Shown here one piece after another: positions 24,601 through 33,139 of a DNA stretch of 64,000 bases. Location of the stretch: assembly GCF_900187385.1 (NCBI RefSeq), contig NZ_FYEY01000001.1:3782001-3846000 (forward strand), given 5' to 3'. The notes under the pieces are model-generated. The model did no database searches. It was given only the letters and a program-made list of their open reading frames with translations, and had not been told where the DNA came from. The translations under genes were made by a program, and so were the position numbers. Every line of letters begins with the position of its first letter. The stretch's first letter is position 1. The DNA comes from Streptomyces sp. 2114.4 (lineage in GTDB: Bacteria > Actinomycetota > Actinomycetes > Streptomycetales > Streptomycetaceae).

Positions 24601-26211
24601 ATGCGCTACGGCTACGACCTGTCCGGGCAGCGCATCTCGCGCACCACCCCGACCGGCGCCGTCTCCACCTACGCCTACGACGCGGTGGGCAACCGCACCG
24701 CGGTCTCCACCGGCGGGCACGAACTCGCCTTCCAGCACGATGCGCTGGGCCGGGAGACCGAGCGGTTCTTCGGCGCCCAGGTGCGGCTCTCCTCCACCCG
24801 GGACGACAGGGGCCGCCTCACCCACCAGTCGCTGACCTCAGGCCATGAGCTGCGCCGCGCCCGCTCCTACGGCTACCGGCCCGACAGCTACCTGACGTCG
24901 CTGACCGAGGAGGTCACCGGCGAGCAGCGCCGCTTCGACCTGGACCCGGTGGGCAGGCCGCTGACGGTGAGCGCGGAGGGCTGGAACGAGTCCTACGCCT
25001 ACGACGCGGCCGGCAACCAGACCGCCGCCCAGTGGCCCGGCCGGAGTACCGACGGCGGGGCCCGGGGGGAGCGCAGCTACCAGGGCACGAAGGTGCTGTC
25101 GGCGGGCAAGGTGCGCTACGAGCACGACGCCGCCGGGCGCATGACGCTGCGTCAAAGGGCGCGGCTGTCGAAGAAGCCGGACACCTGGCGCTACGAGTGG
25201 GACGCCGAGGACCGACTGACCGCGTGCACCACCCCCGACGGCACGCGCTGGACCTACACCTACGACCCGCTGGGCCGCCGCACCGCCAAGCACCGCAGCG
25301 GCGAGGAAGGGGCGCCGGCCGAGTCGGTCCACTTCACTTGGGACGGCACCAGCCTCGCCGAGGAGTCCACCTCCCGTACGGGTGTCACCGTCACCTGGGA
25401 CCACGACGGCCACCGGCCTCTCACGCAGTACGAACGCCGCCTCACAACAGCCGGCGGTGCGTCCCTGTCCCAGGACGAGGTCGACTCCCGGTTCTTCGCC
25501 ATGGTCACCGACCTGGTCGGCACACCGACGGAACTGGTCGACGAGCAGGGCGAGATCGCCTGGCACACGCGGTCGACGGTCTGGGGCACCACCACCTGGA
25601 ACCGCGACGCCACCGCCTACACCCCGCTCCGCTTCCCCGGTCAGTATGCCGACCCCGAAACCGGGCTGTACTACAACTTCTTCCGCCACTACGACCCCGA
25701 GACCGCCCGATTCGCCAGCCCCGACCCGCTGGGCCTGACACCGGCGCCCAACCCGGTCGCCTACGTCGACTCGCCCCTCACCTGGGCCGACCCCCTCGGA
25801 CTCGCCCCCTGCTCGGACGCCGAACTGCTGTCGGCGACCCAGAAGCTCGCCGACGACGTGTTGAAGTTGCCCAAGGGGCAGCGGGGCGGCATGGCGGAGG
25901 CCATCAGTCTCCGGGAAGGCGGGGACATCATCACGGGGGTGAGCGGGAAGGGCAACACGCACGTGCTGCATCGGGACGTCCAGAACGTGCTGGACAACAT
26001 TCCGTTGGCTGATCGCACGCCCGTGCACGGAAAGTGCGGGCTTCCCCAAGCCCTGACCAAGGCACTCAATGACGGGCGGGACCCGACGGGAGCCAAGGGC
26101 GCCGCGATCATGGTGCGCTCGCCCAACAACGCCCATTATGGGGCGACGGCTCCCCCGTGCGCCAATTGCCAGAACTTGGTAAACCACTACGGCATAGACT
26201 TCATCACCTGA
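21679..26211 (+). CDS. RHS-repeat polymorphic toxin, YwqJ-like deaminase C-terminus
   Basis: 1510 aa. Order: helical WXG-like/coiled N-terminus (residues 1-230), two hydrophobic stretches (about 232-300), a DUF6531-type entry (CATDPVDVATGEMLLMQTDL), about 25 RHS/YD repeats, the RHS core end YADPETGLYYNFFRHYDPET, then DPLGL followed by a 133-aa variable toxin tip. The tip has VHGKCGLPQAL (His about 1450) and PPCANCQ (Cys1494, Cys1497), the layout of YwqJ-type deaminases. The Glu normally two residues after the first Cys is Leu here. The SUKH-type gene starts 11 bp later. Export by the type VII system encoded around it is inferred. Confidence 0.88.
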   Translation: MARPAVSDWEDVFGFSDDPTPGDADMLGDLARQYRSVADNAGDALPLVSGLEGNQVGEGKTMDKLRDKLGDLANQVRKLHSSYDQAAGALDTYVNSLRDQQHNADKALEKGREAKDRLESATDVVKAAGADISRLDGEKHPPDDKEARASTRRALEEAHSKQSGAQAQADDAQADLDAARMLAEDARQVREEDAATAAQKLDDARDESVAGYSLWDKIKKAFSKALAIISAVLGVLALLIPGLQGLGIALTIGAVVAGAASLGINMSIMAETGDWDIGEIVLGVVGLVAGGGALLKGLGSVGSALKGIKPGAMKNIGSSAMKNLGSGSTRSVSREAVGKKCATDPVDVATGEMLLMQTDLELPGVLPLALTRTHLSTYRYGQFFGPSWASTLDERLEVDDRGRAWWAREDGSILTYPRLPETGSVDDLVWPDEGPRLPLAAEETAEGEVAFVVREPRAGLVHHFADRATDGADETRVHWLTRWHDRNDNEVRIEREADGSPTAMVHSGGYRVELNCVAGLLLDASVVTPEGPVEVTSYERDTDGNLSHIVDSSGKALVFGYDEHSRITSWTDRNDSTYRYVYDETHRVTETIGPDGHLSSQWSYDPAEQRTHYTDSTGATTTYQLNDLHQVVAETDPLGHTTHSEWDRYDHLLAHTDALGSTTRYEWDAGESLTLIEQPDGGRTQVGYNALHLPTEIVLPGGAVQQLEYDARGNRTAATAPDGAVTRYTHAPTGAVATLTEADGAQRSIDTDPAGLPVRVVDALGAETRCTRDAFGRPTTVTDALGGVTRLEWTVEGLLSRRTASDGSVEEWRWDGEGNCLSHTDPAGGTTAMRYTHFDLLAERTTPDGVTHAFAYDTELHLTQVTNPQGLTWNYSYDRAGRPVGESDFDGRTVTYAYDAAGRLTSHTTRSGAEIRFERDAVGRVTAKDAAGAVTRYTHDALGRLTRAESPQSVLELAYDAGGRLLSETVDGRAMRYGYDLSGQRISRTTPTGAVSTYAYDAVGNRTAVSTGGHELAFQHDALGRETERFFGAQVRLSSTRDDRGRLTHQSLTSGHELRRARSYGYRPDSYLTSLTEEVTGEQRRFDLDPVGRPLTVSAEGWNESYAYDAAGNQTAAQWPGRSTDGGARGERSYQGTKVLSAGKVRYEHDAAGRMTLRQRARLSKKPDTWRYEWDAEDRLTACTTPDGTRWTYTYDPLGRRTAKHRSGEEGAPAESVHFTWDGTSLAEESTSRTGVTVTWDHDGHRPLTQYERRLTTAGGASLSQDEVDSRFFAMVTDLVGTPTELVDEQGEIAWHTRSTVWGTTTWNRDATAYTPLRFPGQYADPETGLYYNFFRHYDPETARFASPDPLGLTPAPNPVAYVDSPLTWADPLGLAPCSDAELLSATQKLADDVLKLPKGQRGGMAEAISLREGGDIITGVSGKGNTHVLHRDVQNVLDNIPLADRTPVHGKCGLPQALTKALNDGRDPTGAKGAAIMVRSPNNAHYGATAPPCANCQNLVNHYGIDFIT

Positions 26212-26222
26212 GGAGAGCAAGC

Positions 26223-26666
26223 GTGCAAGAGGAGTTTTCACCTGAGGTGGCCGACACCCTCGTCTCCTTCGGCTGGTCGCCGGATCGACGGGTGGATCCC
26301 TCGTCGTGGACCGCGCCCTTCGAGGAGCAGGGGATGGTGGTGCACGAGGTCGTCCGGGACTTTCTCGCCCGGTTCGGCGGGCTGCGCTTCGACATCTCGG
26401 GCACCGGGATCACCGCCGCGCGCACACCGTTCGAGATCGATCCGCTGCTGTGCATCGGCGAGGAGGACCGGTTCACCGAGTGGGGAGCGGAACTGGGGGT
26501 GGAGATGTTCCCGCTCGGCGAGCTCGAGAACGGACACCTCTTCCTCGCCATGGACCAACACGGTGTCGTCTACCTGGTCATGGACTGGGTCGCTCGCTAC
26601 GGCCCGTGGCCGGAGGCGATCGACTCCCTGGTCAGAGGAGTGAAGCCGGAAACGATCGTCGACTGA
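26223..26666 (+). CDS. SUKH-type immunity protein
   Basis: 147 aa from the GTG at 26223 (GAGGAG upstream). SUKH-3-like layout: ADTLVSFGWSPDRRVD, then HEVVRDFLARFGGLRFDISG, FPLGELENGHLFLAMDQHGV and VYLVMDWVARYGPWPEAIDS. SUKH proteins neutralise diverse nuclease and deaminase toxins and are often encoded directly behind YwqJ deaminase toxins. Eleven bp from the toxin stop, so surely co-transcribed with it. Confidence 0.88.
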   Translation: MQEEFSPEVADTLVSFGWSPDRRVDPSSWTAPFEEQGMVVHEVVRDFLARFGGLRFDISGTGITAARTPFEIDPLLCIGEEDRFTEWGAELGVEMFPLGELENGHLFLAMDQHGVVYLVMDWVARYGPWPEAIDSLVRGVKPETIVD

Positions 26667-26996
26667 GAAGCCCTCACCGGGCGGCTCGGCCGAGTGCACG
26701 TCCGCCTCACCGGCGGGCACTTCGGCCGGGCCACCCCGGTACACCCCCGGGGCACCGACGGCAGGTGCGGTGACTCCCCTCTCGATCAGCTCGGCGTGGT
26801 CGAAGCACGTGAACCGGTGGTCGTCCAGACTGTCGGGCCGGGTGTCCGCGAGGACGGGGATCGCCTTGAGGGAGGGTAGGCGTACGGGGCATGCTCGAAA
26901 CCGGGTAAGAGCCCGGGCCCGGACCCGTCGTGGGGCAGACCCGGCGGTCGGCGCGGATCTCGGGCACCGTAGCTGACGGAGAGTGAGGTGACGTCC
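26667..26996. other. spacer between immunity gene and RHS-like orphan
   Basis: No intact gene. A minus-strand frame (about 26690-26890) reads SLKAIPVLADTRPDSLDDHR and FTCFDHAELIERGV, which looks protein-like but has no start and is interrupted, so it may be a scrap of an older gene. Confidence 0.4.
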
Positions 26997-28385
26997 ATGG
27001 CACGTCCGCCGGTGTCCGACTGGGAGGACGTATTCGGGTTCTCCGACGATCCGACCCCGGGCGATGCGGAGATACTCGGCAGACTCGCGCGCAGCTACCG
27101 CTCGGTGGCCGACGACGCGGGGGACGCCCTGCCCCTGCTCTCCCGGCTGGAGGACAACCAGGTCGGCGAGGGCCGGGCCATGGACAAGCTCCGGGACAAG
27201 CTCGGTGATCTGACCGAGCAGGTCCGCAAGCTGCACAGCTCCTACGACCAGGCGGCCGGCGCCCTGGACACCTACGTCCACTCCCTGCGCGACCAGCAGC
27301 GCAACGCCGACAACGCCCTGGAGAAGGGCCGCGAGGCCAAGGAGCGGCTGGCGTCGGCCACCGAGGCGGTACGTGCCGCCGGCGCCGACATCGGCCGGCT
27401 GGACGCCGTCACCCACCCGCCGGACGACATCGAGGCACGGGCGAGCACCCGGCGCGCACTGGACGAAGCCCACAGCAGACAGTCCACGGCGCAGACGCAC
27501 GCCGATGACGCACAGGCGGATCTCGACGCCGCCCGCATGCTGGCGGAGGATGCGCAGAGGGTGCGTGAGGAGGACGCCGCCACCGCCGCGCAGAAGCTGG
27601 ACGACGCGAAGGACGAGTCCGTCGCGGGCTACAGCCTCTGGGAGAAGATCCGGAAGGGGTTCAGTCTCGCCCTGGGCATCATCAGCGGTGTGCTGGGCGT
27701 GCTGGCCATGCTGGTGCCCGGTCTGCAGGGCGTCGGACTCGCCCTGACGATCGGCAGTTTCGTGACCGGCGCCACGGCGTTCGGGATCAACATCTCCCTG
27801 AGCGCGGAGTCGGGCGAGTGGAGTCCCCTCGGCATCGTGCTGGGCAGCATCGGGCTGTTCATGGGCGGGGCCGCGGTCCTCAAGGGCGTCGGCTCGATCG
27901 CCGGCTCGGTCACGGCTGCGGTCAAGGTGGGCGGGGCCGGCGGGGGCATCGGCAGGATCGGCAGTGGATTCAGGGAATTCCTGGGCGAGTTCAAGCAGAT
28001 TCCGGTGGCGGTCGGGAGCGTCCCCAGGAATATCCGGGTCGCCGTCAAGGACTACAAGAACATCCCCCACGACATGGTCCACGTCGCGAAGGGCATCGGG
28101 TCCAAGATCGACGACTACAAGTGGCTTCTGACGGCGTCCGTGAACCCGCGCAACGCGGTGAGCACGGTGCTGCAGAAGGTGTGGACGGCCCGCCTCACGG
28201 TCCGTACCTCGCCGCTGCATCTGCCGACCCTGGGCGGCCTGCGGGGCGTCACCCACCGCTGGTCCCGGCCGGACGTGGCCGGCTTCTTCCTGGGGGTGAC
28301 CGGCCTGATCTACGGACCGGCGGCCTACACCGGTCACCAGGCCCCGCCGGTGCGCGACGGCAGCTATCTGCCCGGGACGGCCTGA
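26997..28385 (+). CDS. toxin-less paralogue of the RHS N-terminus
   Basis: 462 aa. Start set at the ATG that matches the RHS start (MARPPVSDWEDVFGFSDDPT against MARPAVSDWEDVFGFSDDPT). About the first 290 residues mirror the RHS protein nearly residue for residue (KLHSSYDQAAGALDTYV, EARASTRRALEEAHS-type stretch, GYSLWEKIRKGFSLALGIIS), then similarity ends. The remaining 170 residues are a short unique domain (IPVAVGSVPRNIRVAVKDYK, VNPRNAVSTVLQKVWTARLT, WSRPDVAGFFLGVTGLIYG). No RHS repeats. Possibly a second T7SS effector sharing the same export module. Confidence 0.8.
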   Translation: MARPPVSDWEDVFGFSDDPTPGDAEILGRLARSYRSVADDAGDALPLLSRLEDNQVGEGRAMDKLRDKLGDLTEQVRKLHSSYDQAAGALDTYVHSLRDQQRNADNALEKGREAKERLASATEAVRAAGADIGRLDAVTHPPDDIEARASTRRALDEAHSRQSTAQTHADDAQADLDAARMLAEDAQRVREEDAATAAQKLDDAKDESVAGYSLWEKIRKGFSLALGIISGVLGVLAMLVPGLQGVGLALTIGSFVTGATAFGINISLSAESGEWSPLGIVLGSIGLFMGGAAVLKGVGSIAGSVTAAVKVGGAGGGIGRIGSGFREFLGEFKQIPVAVGSVPRNIRVAVKDYKNIPHDMVHVAKGIGSKIDDYKWLLTASVNPRNAVSTVLQKVWTARLTVRTSPLHLPTLGGLRGVTHRWSRPDVAGFFLGVTGLIYGPAAYTGHQAPPVRDGSYLPGTA

Positions 28386-28409
28386 GCCGGCCCCGCCGTC
28401 CCGCAGACG

Positions 28410-28446
28410 AGAGGGCTCCCGCCGATCACCTCGGCGGGAGCCCTCT
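28410..28446. terminator. perfect 16-bp bidirectional terminator
   Basis: AGAGGGCTCCCGCCGA and TCGGCGGGAGCCCTCT around a 5-nt loop, between the convergent RHS-like orphan and eccC. Confidence 0.85.
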
Positions 28447-28490
28447 GTGGTGCGCGGACGGCGTGTCCGGCACGGGGGTCATGCGGGGAG

Positions 28491-31400
28491 TCAGGCAGGC
28501 GCGCCCGGCTCCGTGAGCACCGTCTCCGGGACCTGCACGGTACGCAGCACCCCGTCGCCCAGGTGCAGGATCGCCCGGCCCGGGCGGGTCGCGCCCAGCC
28601 GACTGCGGGGCACCTTGACGCCGATCAGTTCGCCGTCGCTCATGTTCTGCGGCTTCAGCAGCAGACCGCACCGGTTGCGGCGTGCCTCGGTGTGCCAGCC
28701 GGAGAAGCCGGAGGAGAGCCGGTCGGTCTGGCCGGCGATCACCAGGCCGCGGCCGGTCTCGGCACCGGACTTGGCGATCTGGGTGAGGACCGGCTCGGCC
28801 CGCGTCTTCAGCAGCAGGTCGGCGTCGTCCAGGAGCACCACGGCCCCGTCGGGCGCGGAGGCGAGCGTCGTCTCCAGGGCCGTGGGGTCGATGTCGGACT
28901 CGTCGAACACCGCGAGCACGCCCGGCCGTCCGGAGAGGTGGCGCAGCGGCGAGCGGGCGGGGGCCCCGACCACGACCGGGATGCCGACCGCGAGCAGCGA
29001 CAGCGCCAGGGTCGACAGGACGGTGCTGCGTCCCGAGCGGGCGGGCCCGGCGACGAGGAACGTCGGGGTGACGGTGAAGTCCGGTCCGACGGCGGTGAGT
29101 TCGTCGCCGCCGACGCCGGCCAGCGCCCAGCGCACGGAGCGCCTGGCCGGGACGAACCGGGCGGCCTCCTCGAAGGTGAGCCGGTCCGGCAGGGTGTCGA
29201 CGCGGAACGGCCGGGTGGCGGCCGGCAGGTGAGCCGCCCGCTGCCGGCACTCCTCGGCGATCTGCTGGAGCGCCGCGGCCTGCGCCTGGCCCTCCGGGTT
29301 CTCGGTGAGGAGCGCGATCTGCACCTCGGCCTTGTCGGCGGCGCGGAAGGCGCGGCCCGGCGGGATCTCGTCGGGCACGTTCCGCTGGGTGATGCCGATC
29401 ATGCCGTACTCGGACTTCTCGTTGAGCTTCAGCACGAGCTTGTCCTCGGTGGCGCCGTTGACCCGGCTGGAGAACAGCGCCCGGTCGCCGGTCATCACCA
29501 GGTGGATGCCGGCGCTCGCACCGTCCCGCAGCAGCGTCAGTACGGAGTTCAGCAGGTTCCCGGCGTCGTACTCGCCGAGCTGCTTGTCGAAGACCTCCCA
29601 CCGGTCGATGAACAGCACCAGGTGCGGCGGCCGTTCGTCCTCGGGCAGGGCGCGGCGGAGCTCCGTCAGGTCGGCGCTGCCGCGGGCGGCCAGCAGTTCC
29701 TGCCGCCGGGTGAGCTCCGCCGTCAGCCGGGCGAGCAGCCGGGCCACCCGGTCGGGCTGGGTGCGCTGGGTGACGGCGCCGCAGTGCGGCAGCCCCTCCA
29801 TGGCCAGCAGCGCGCCGTTGCCGCAGTCGATGCCGTACAGGTGCAGCCGATCCGGGGAGTGGGCGCGGGCCAGGGTCCCGGCGATGGTGCGCAGCGTCTG
29901 CGACCTGCCCTGCCGGGGCGAGCCGATGATGTGCAGGTGTCCGAGCGTCGCCGGGTCGATCACCAGGGGGAGCCGGGCCTGCTGTGCGGGCAGGTCCACC
30001 ACGCCGTACGCGACGGGCGCGAGGTCGTAGTCCGAGGGCGGGACCGGGGGCAGCTCGCCGAGCGCCAGCTTTTCGGGCAGCGGCGGCAGCCAGGGGCTGT
30101 GCTGCGCGGGGATGCCCATCTCCCGGTCCGCCTCGCGGATCGCCGCGACGAGCCCGGTGAGGTCGGTCTCGACCTCGGCGGGCGCGGCCGCGGCGCGCGG
30201 CCGCGCCGGCAGCGGCTCGCCGAGCCGTTCCCAGCCGACCGCCACCGCCCAGGGTGCCGGCAGCGAGGCCGCCGCGGCCCCGGGCCGACGGCCGCCGACC
30301 CGCCCGGACTGGAACGGCACCAGGGAGTTCTGACCGAGGCGCACATAGGCGCGGCCGGGGGTGCTCTGCGCAATCCCGGCGGCCTCACCGGAGTTGAGGA
30401 CGTCCTGGCTCTCGCCGGAGTCCGTCACCCGCAGCGCGATACGCAGGTTGGTGTTGGCGCGGATCTCCGAGGAGACGACGCCGCTGGGGCGCTGCGTCGC
30501 CAGAATCAGGTGGATGCCGAGGCTGCGGCCCCGCTGCGCGATGTTGACCAGGCCCTTCACGAAGTCCGGCAGGTCGCGCACCATCGAGGCGAACTCGTCG
30601 ATGACGATGAGCAGCCGGGGCATCGGGGTGCGGCCCGCCGGTTCGCGCTCCAGCAGGTCGATGTAGTCCTCGATGTCCTTGGCGCCGGCCGCGGCGAGGA
30701 TGTGCTCGCGCCGGGTGAGCTCCGCCGTCAGCGACACCAGGGCCCGTTCGACGAGGTGGGCGTCGAGGTCGGTGACCATGCCGACGGTGTGCGGCAGGTC
30801 CACGCAGTCCTTGAACGCCGAGCCGCCCTTGTAGTCGACGAGGACGAACGTCATCGCGTCCGGACGGTTCGCCACCGCGAGCGAGGCGACCAGCGTCTGG
30901 AGGAGTTCGGACTTGCCGGAACCGGTGGTACCGGCGACCAGCCCGTGCGGGCCGTCACGCCGCAGGTCCAGGTAGAACGGGCCGTCCAGGGAGACGCCGA
31001 CGGCCGCCCGGGTCGAGCGGCCCCCGGCCGTCCAGCGCGCCCGGATGCCGGCGGCCTGCGGCGGGTCGAGGGCGAGCACGTCGAGCAGCCGCGCGGAGCC
31101 CGGGAGCACCGCGGCCCCCTCGTCGTCCCCGCCCGGGTCCCGCATCGGCCCCATCGCCCGCGCCAGCGAACGGCACCAGTCCAGGGACACCACGTCGGGC
31201 CGGATGCCCCCGACGGTGCCCCGGCCTGAGCGTCCCACCCGCACGGTTCCGCCGGGCTCCTCGGCGACGACGGCGTGGCACTCCTCGGGCAGCAGCCGCT
31301 CCTCGGCGTCCAGGCAGACCGCGCGGACGCCGACGGCCGGTCCGTCGCGCAGGATCTGCGCCACGCCGGGCAGCGAACGCAGCCTGCGGGCCCCGTCGAG

Positions 31401-32888
31401 GACGACCAGCACATCGGGCCCGGCACTCCGGCTCTGCCGGTCCTCCCGTCCGGCGCGCTCGGCGATCAGCGCGGTCAGTTCGGCGACCCGCCGGGCGCAG
31501 GTCTCGGTGCCGTAGCCGATGGCGGCCGGGGTGTCGCCGGACTTCTTGCGCACGTGCGGCAGCCAGCGCAGCCAGGACCAGCCGTCCCGGCCCGGCCCGC
31601 CGGTCGTCAGCAGGTGGATCTGGAGGTCACGGGGGCTGTGCAGGACGGCGGCCTGGGCCACCGCCCACCGTGCCACGGCGCGCGCGGCCGGGCCCTCGCC
31701 GGCGATGCCCAGGACGTCGTGCTCCCGCAGCGGAACGGTCACCGGGACGTCGTACGCCGTCCACGGGTCCTGGCGGCGGTGTTCGTCCTTGGTCGGGTCG
31801 TGGAGCACCACGTCGGACGGCAGGTCGGCCGTCCCGATGCGCAGTTCCAGGAAGTCGGCGTCCGAGGTGCGGCGCTCCCACAGGCGGCGCCGGGGTCCGA
31901 CGGCGGTCAGGACGACCTCGGCCGGGTCCGGGAAGCCACGGCGCCGGGCGGTGCGTTCGGCCGTCAGGGCCTGCTCCGCGTCGCCCTCGATGCGCCCCTT
32001 CTTCTCCTCGTAGGCGGCGACCTCGTCGGAGTGCGACTGGCGTCCGTTGCGCCGGCTCATCAGGAAGTTGCCGACGATCACGACCGGGGAGAGCAGTCCG
32101 AAGAACAGCATCTGCATACGGCCGAAGGCCAGCGCCCCGACCCCCGCCATCACCAGCGGGGCGGCCGCGGTGATCCACGGGAGCGGCCGGGCGGCGGGCG
32201 GCGCGGGCGGGGAGGGCAGGGTGAAGCGGGTGGCGTTCTCGGCTGGCCGCAGCCGCGGGGGCCGGTTGTAGTCCCAGCCGGTGCCGTCCTCCGACAGCTG
32301 CACGGCCGCGTCCGGCCGCTGCGGGAGGGCGAGTTCGAGCAGGCAGCCGCCGACGAGGAGCTGTGCGCCGGCCGGCCAGGCGGTGGCCCCGGCAAGCTCC
32401 TCGCGGTCCAGTTGCGGGGCGCCGGCGTCCGGCGCGGCCGCCGCGTCGGGCGCCACCCGGCAGCGTCCCCCGGGGCCCACCGTCAAGACGGCGCACGGCC
32501 GGTCCGGGACGGCGCGCAGCACCTGGGCGCTCCCGTCGTGCGCCAGTCCGATCCGGTACTCGCCGATGTCGAGCCGGTGCACCGTGCCCGCCCCGGTCCC
32601 GCCGACCGCACGGACCTCCACCAGCCCGTCCGGTTCGGCCGACGCGGTGCCCGCGGGGCGGCCGAGGCCCACGACGGCCGCGTGGTGGAGCGGCGCGTCC
32701 CGCAGCCGCATATCGGCGGGCAGCAGCCGGTCGCCGGCGTACAGGCCAAGGCCCTCCGGGGGCCGGTGGACGCCGCCCGCCCCGGCCAGCGCCTCCGCGA
32801 CGGCCCCCACGGGCGTGTCGGGGTCGGCGTCGAGGTGGACGTCGAACGCGTCACCGTCCCCCTCGACCACGGTCAACATCAACGACAC
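28491..32888 (-). CDS. eccC: type VII secretion ATPase EccC (fused EccCa-EccCb)
   Basis: 1465 aa from the GTG at 32888 (GGAGG 7 nt upstream). N-terminal ubiquitin/FHA-like part, membrane helices at about 235-275 (LPWITAAAPLVMAGVGALAF), then three FtsK/SpoIIIE ATPase domains. Domain 1 has GTTGSGKSELLQTL (about 656) with Walker B LLIVIDEFASMV (about 761); domain 2 has a degenerate P-loop GSPRQGRSQTLRT (about 988); domain 3 has GPARSGRSTVLST (about 1280). This is the motor that recognises WXG100 substrates. EccB, EccD, EccE and MycP are not in the window, so the rest of the machine must be elsewhere. Confidence 0.93.
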   Translation of the reverse strand: MSLMLTVVEGDGDAFDVHLDADPDTPVGAVAEALAGAGGVHRPPEGLGLYAGDRLLPADMRLRDAPLHHAAVVGLGRPAGTASAEPDGLVEVRAVGGTGAGTVHRLDIGEYRIGLAHDGSAQVLRAVPDRPCAVLTVGPGGRCRVAPDAAAAPDAGAPQLDREELAGATAWPAGAQLLVGGCLLELALPQRPDAAVQLSEDGTGWDYNRPPRLRPAENATRFTLPSPPAPPAARPLPWITAAAPLVMAGVGALAFGRMQMLFFGLLSPVVIVGNFLMSRRNGRQSHSDEVAAYEEKKGRIEGDAEQALTAERTARRRGFPDPAEVVLTAVGPRRRLWERRTSDADFLELRIGTADLPSDVVLHDPTKDEHRRQDPWTAYDVPVTVPLREHDVLGIAGEGPAARAVARWAVAQAAVLHSPRDLQIHLLTTGGPGRDGWSWLRWLPHVRKKSGDTPAAIGYGTETCARRVAELTALIAERAGREDRQSRSAGPDVLVVLDGARRLRSLPGVAQILRDGPAVGVRAVCLDAEERLLPEECHAVVAEEPGGTVRVGRSGRGTVGGIRPDVVSLDWCRSLARAMGPMRDPGGDDEGAAVLPGSARLLDVLALDPPQAAGIRARWTAGGRSTRAAVGVSLDGPFYLDLRRDGPHGLVAGTTGSGKSELLQTLVASLAVANRPDAMTFVLVDYKGGSAFKDCVDLPHTVGMVTDLDAHLVERALVSLTAELTRREHILAAAGAKDIEDYIDLLEREPAGRTPMPRLLIVIDEFASMVRDLPDFVKGLVNIAQRGRSLGIHLILATQRPSGVVSSEIRANTNLRIALRVTDSGESQDVLNSGEAAGIAQSTPGRAYVRLGQNSLVPFQSGRVGGRRPGAAAASLPAPWAVAVGWERLGEPLPARPRAAAAPAEVETDLTGLVAAIREADREMGIPAQHSPWLPPLPEKLALGELPPVPPSDYDLAPVAYGVVDLPAQQARLPLVIDPATLGHLHIIGSPRQGRSQTLRTIAGTLARAHSPDRLHLYGIDCGNGALLAMEGLPHCGAVTQRTQPDRVARLLARLTAELTRRQELLAARGSADLTELRRALPEDERPPHLVLFIDRWEVFDKQLGEYDAGNLLNSVLTLLRDGASAGIHLVMTGDRALFSSRVNGATEDKLVLKLNEKSEYGMIGITQRNVPDEIPPGRAFRAADKAEVQIALLTENPEGQAQAAALQQIAEECRQRAAHLPAATRPFRVDTLPDRLTFEEAARFVPARRSVRWALAGVGGDELTAVGPDFTVTPTFLVAGPARSGRSTVLSTLALSLLAVGIPVVVGAPARSPLRHLSGRPGVLAVFDESDIDPTALETTLASAPDGAVVLLDDADLLLKTRAEPVLTQIAKSGAETGRGLVIAGQTDRLSSGFSGWHTEARRNRCGLLLKPQNMSDGELIGVKVPRSRLGATRPGRAILHLGDGVLRTVQVPETVLTEPGAPA

Positions 32889-32975
32889 GAAACGTCCTCC
32901 AGCCGGCGTGAATGGGGAGCCGCGGGAGCCCTGCTCGACGGCTCCCGTGCCACTGAGGGGACCTACGGGTGCTGT

Positions 32976-33026
32976 CCGCGGATGGTTCACGGGCGCGGGA
33001 CGGACGGGCCGGTGAACCATCCGCGG
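32976..33026. promoter_or_regulatory. 15-bp perfect inverted repeat upstream of eccC
   Basis: CCGCGGATGGTTCAC (32976-32990) and GTGAACCATCCGCGG (33012-33026) with a 21-bp spacer, in the divergent region between eccC (start 32888) and the 319-aa gene (start 33140). Too long-spaced for a typical terminator; candidate operator controlling both directions. Confidence 0.55.
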
Positions 33027-33139
33027 GCGGGCGCCGTAGTGGCCTTCGGGTACCGGGCACCGCGACGTGGCCGTGGTGCCGCTCCCGCTTCCGCCCGCCC
33101 CGGCTCCGCCGCCGGGGCGTCCCGACAAGGAGTCAGAAG

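Noticed and set aside
22459..24825. 788-codon minus-strand open frame inside the RHS gene
   Set aside because: Mirror of the GC-rich RHS coding strand; Gly/Val/Arg-rich without any family motif or ribosome-binding site. The plus-strand RHS repeats are unmistakable.
24838..26241. 467-codon minus-strand frame over the RHS C-terminus
   Set aside because: Same mirror effect; composition typical of antisense to high-GC genes and no recognisable domain.
28563..31229. 888-codon plus-strand frame opposite eccC
   Set aside because: Arg/Gly/Gln-rich antisense shadow of the three-ATPase EccC, which has clear P-loops and start site on the other strand.
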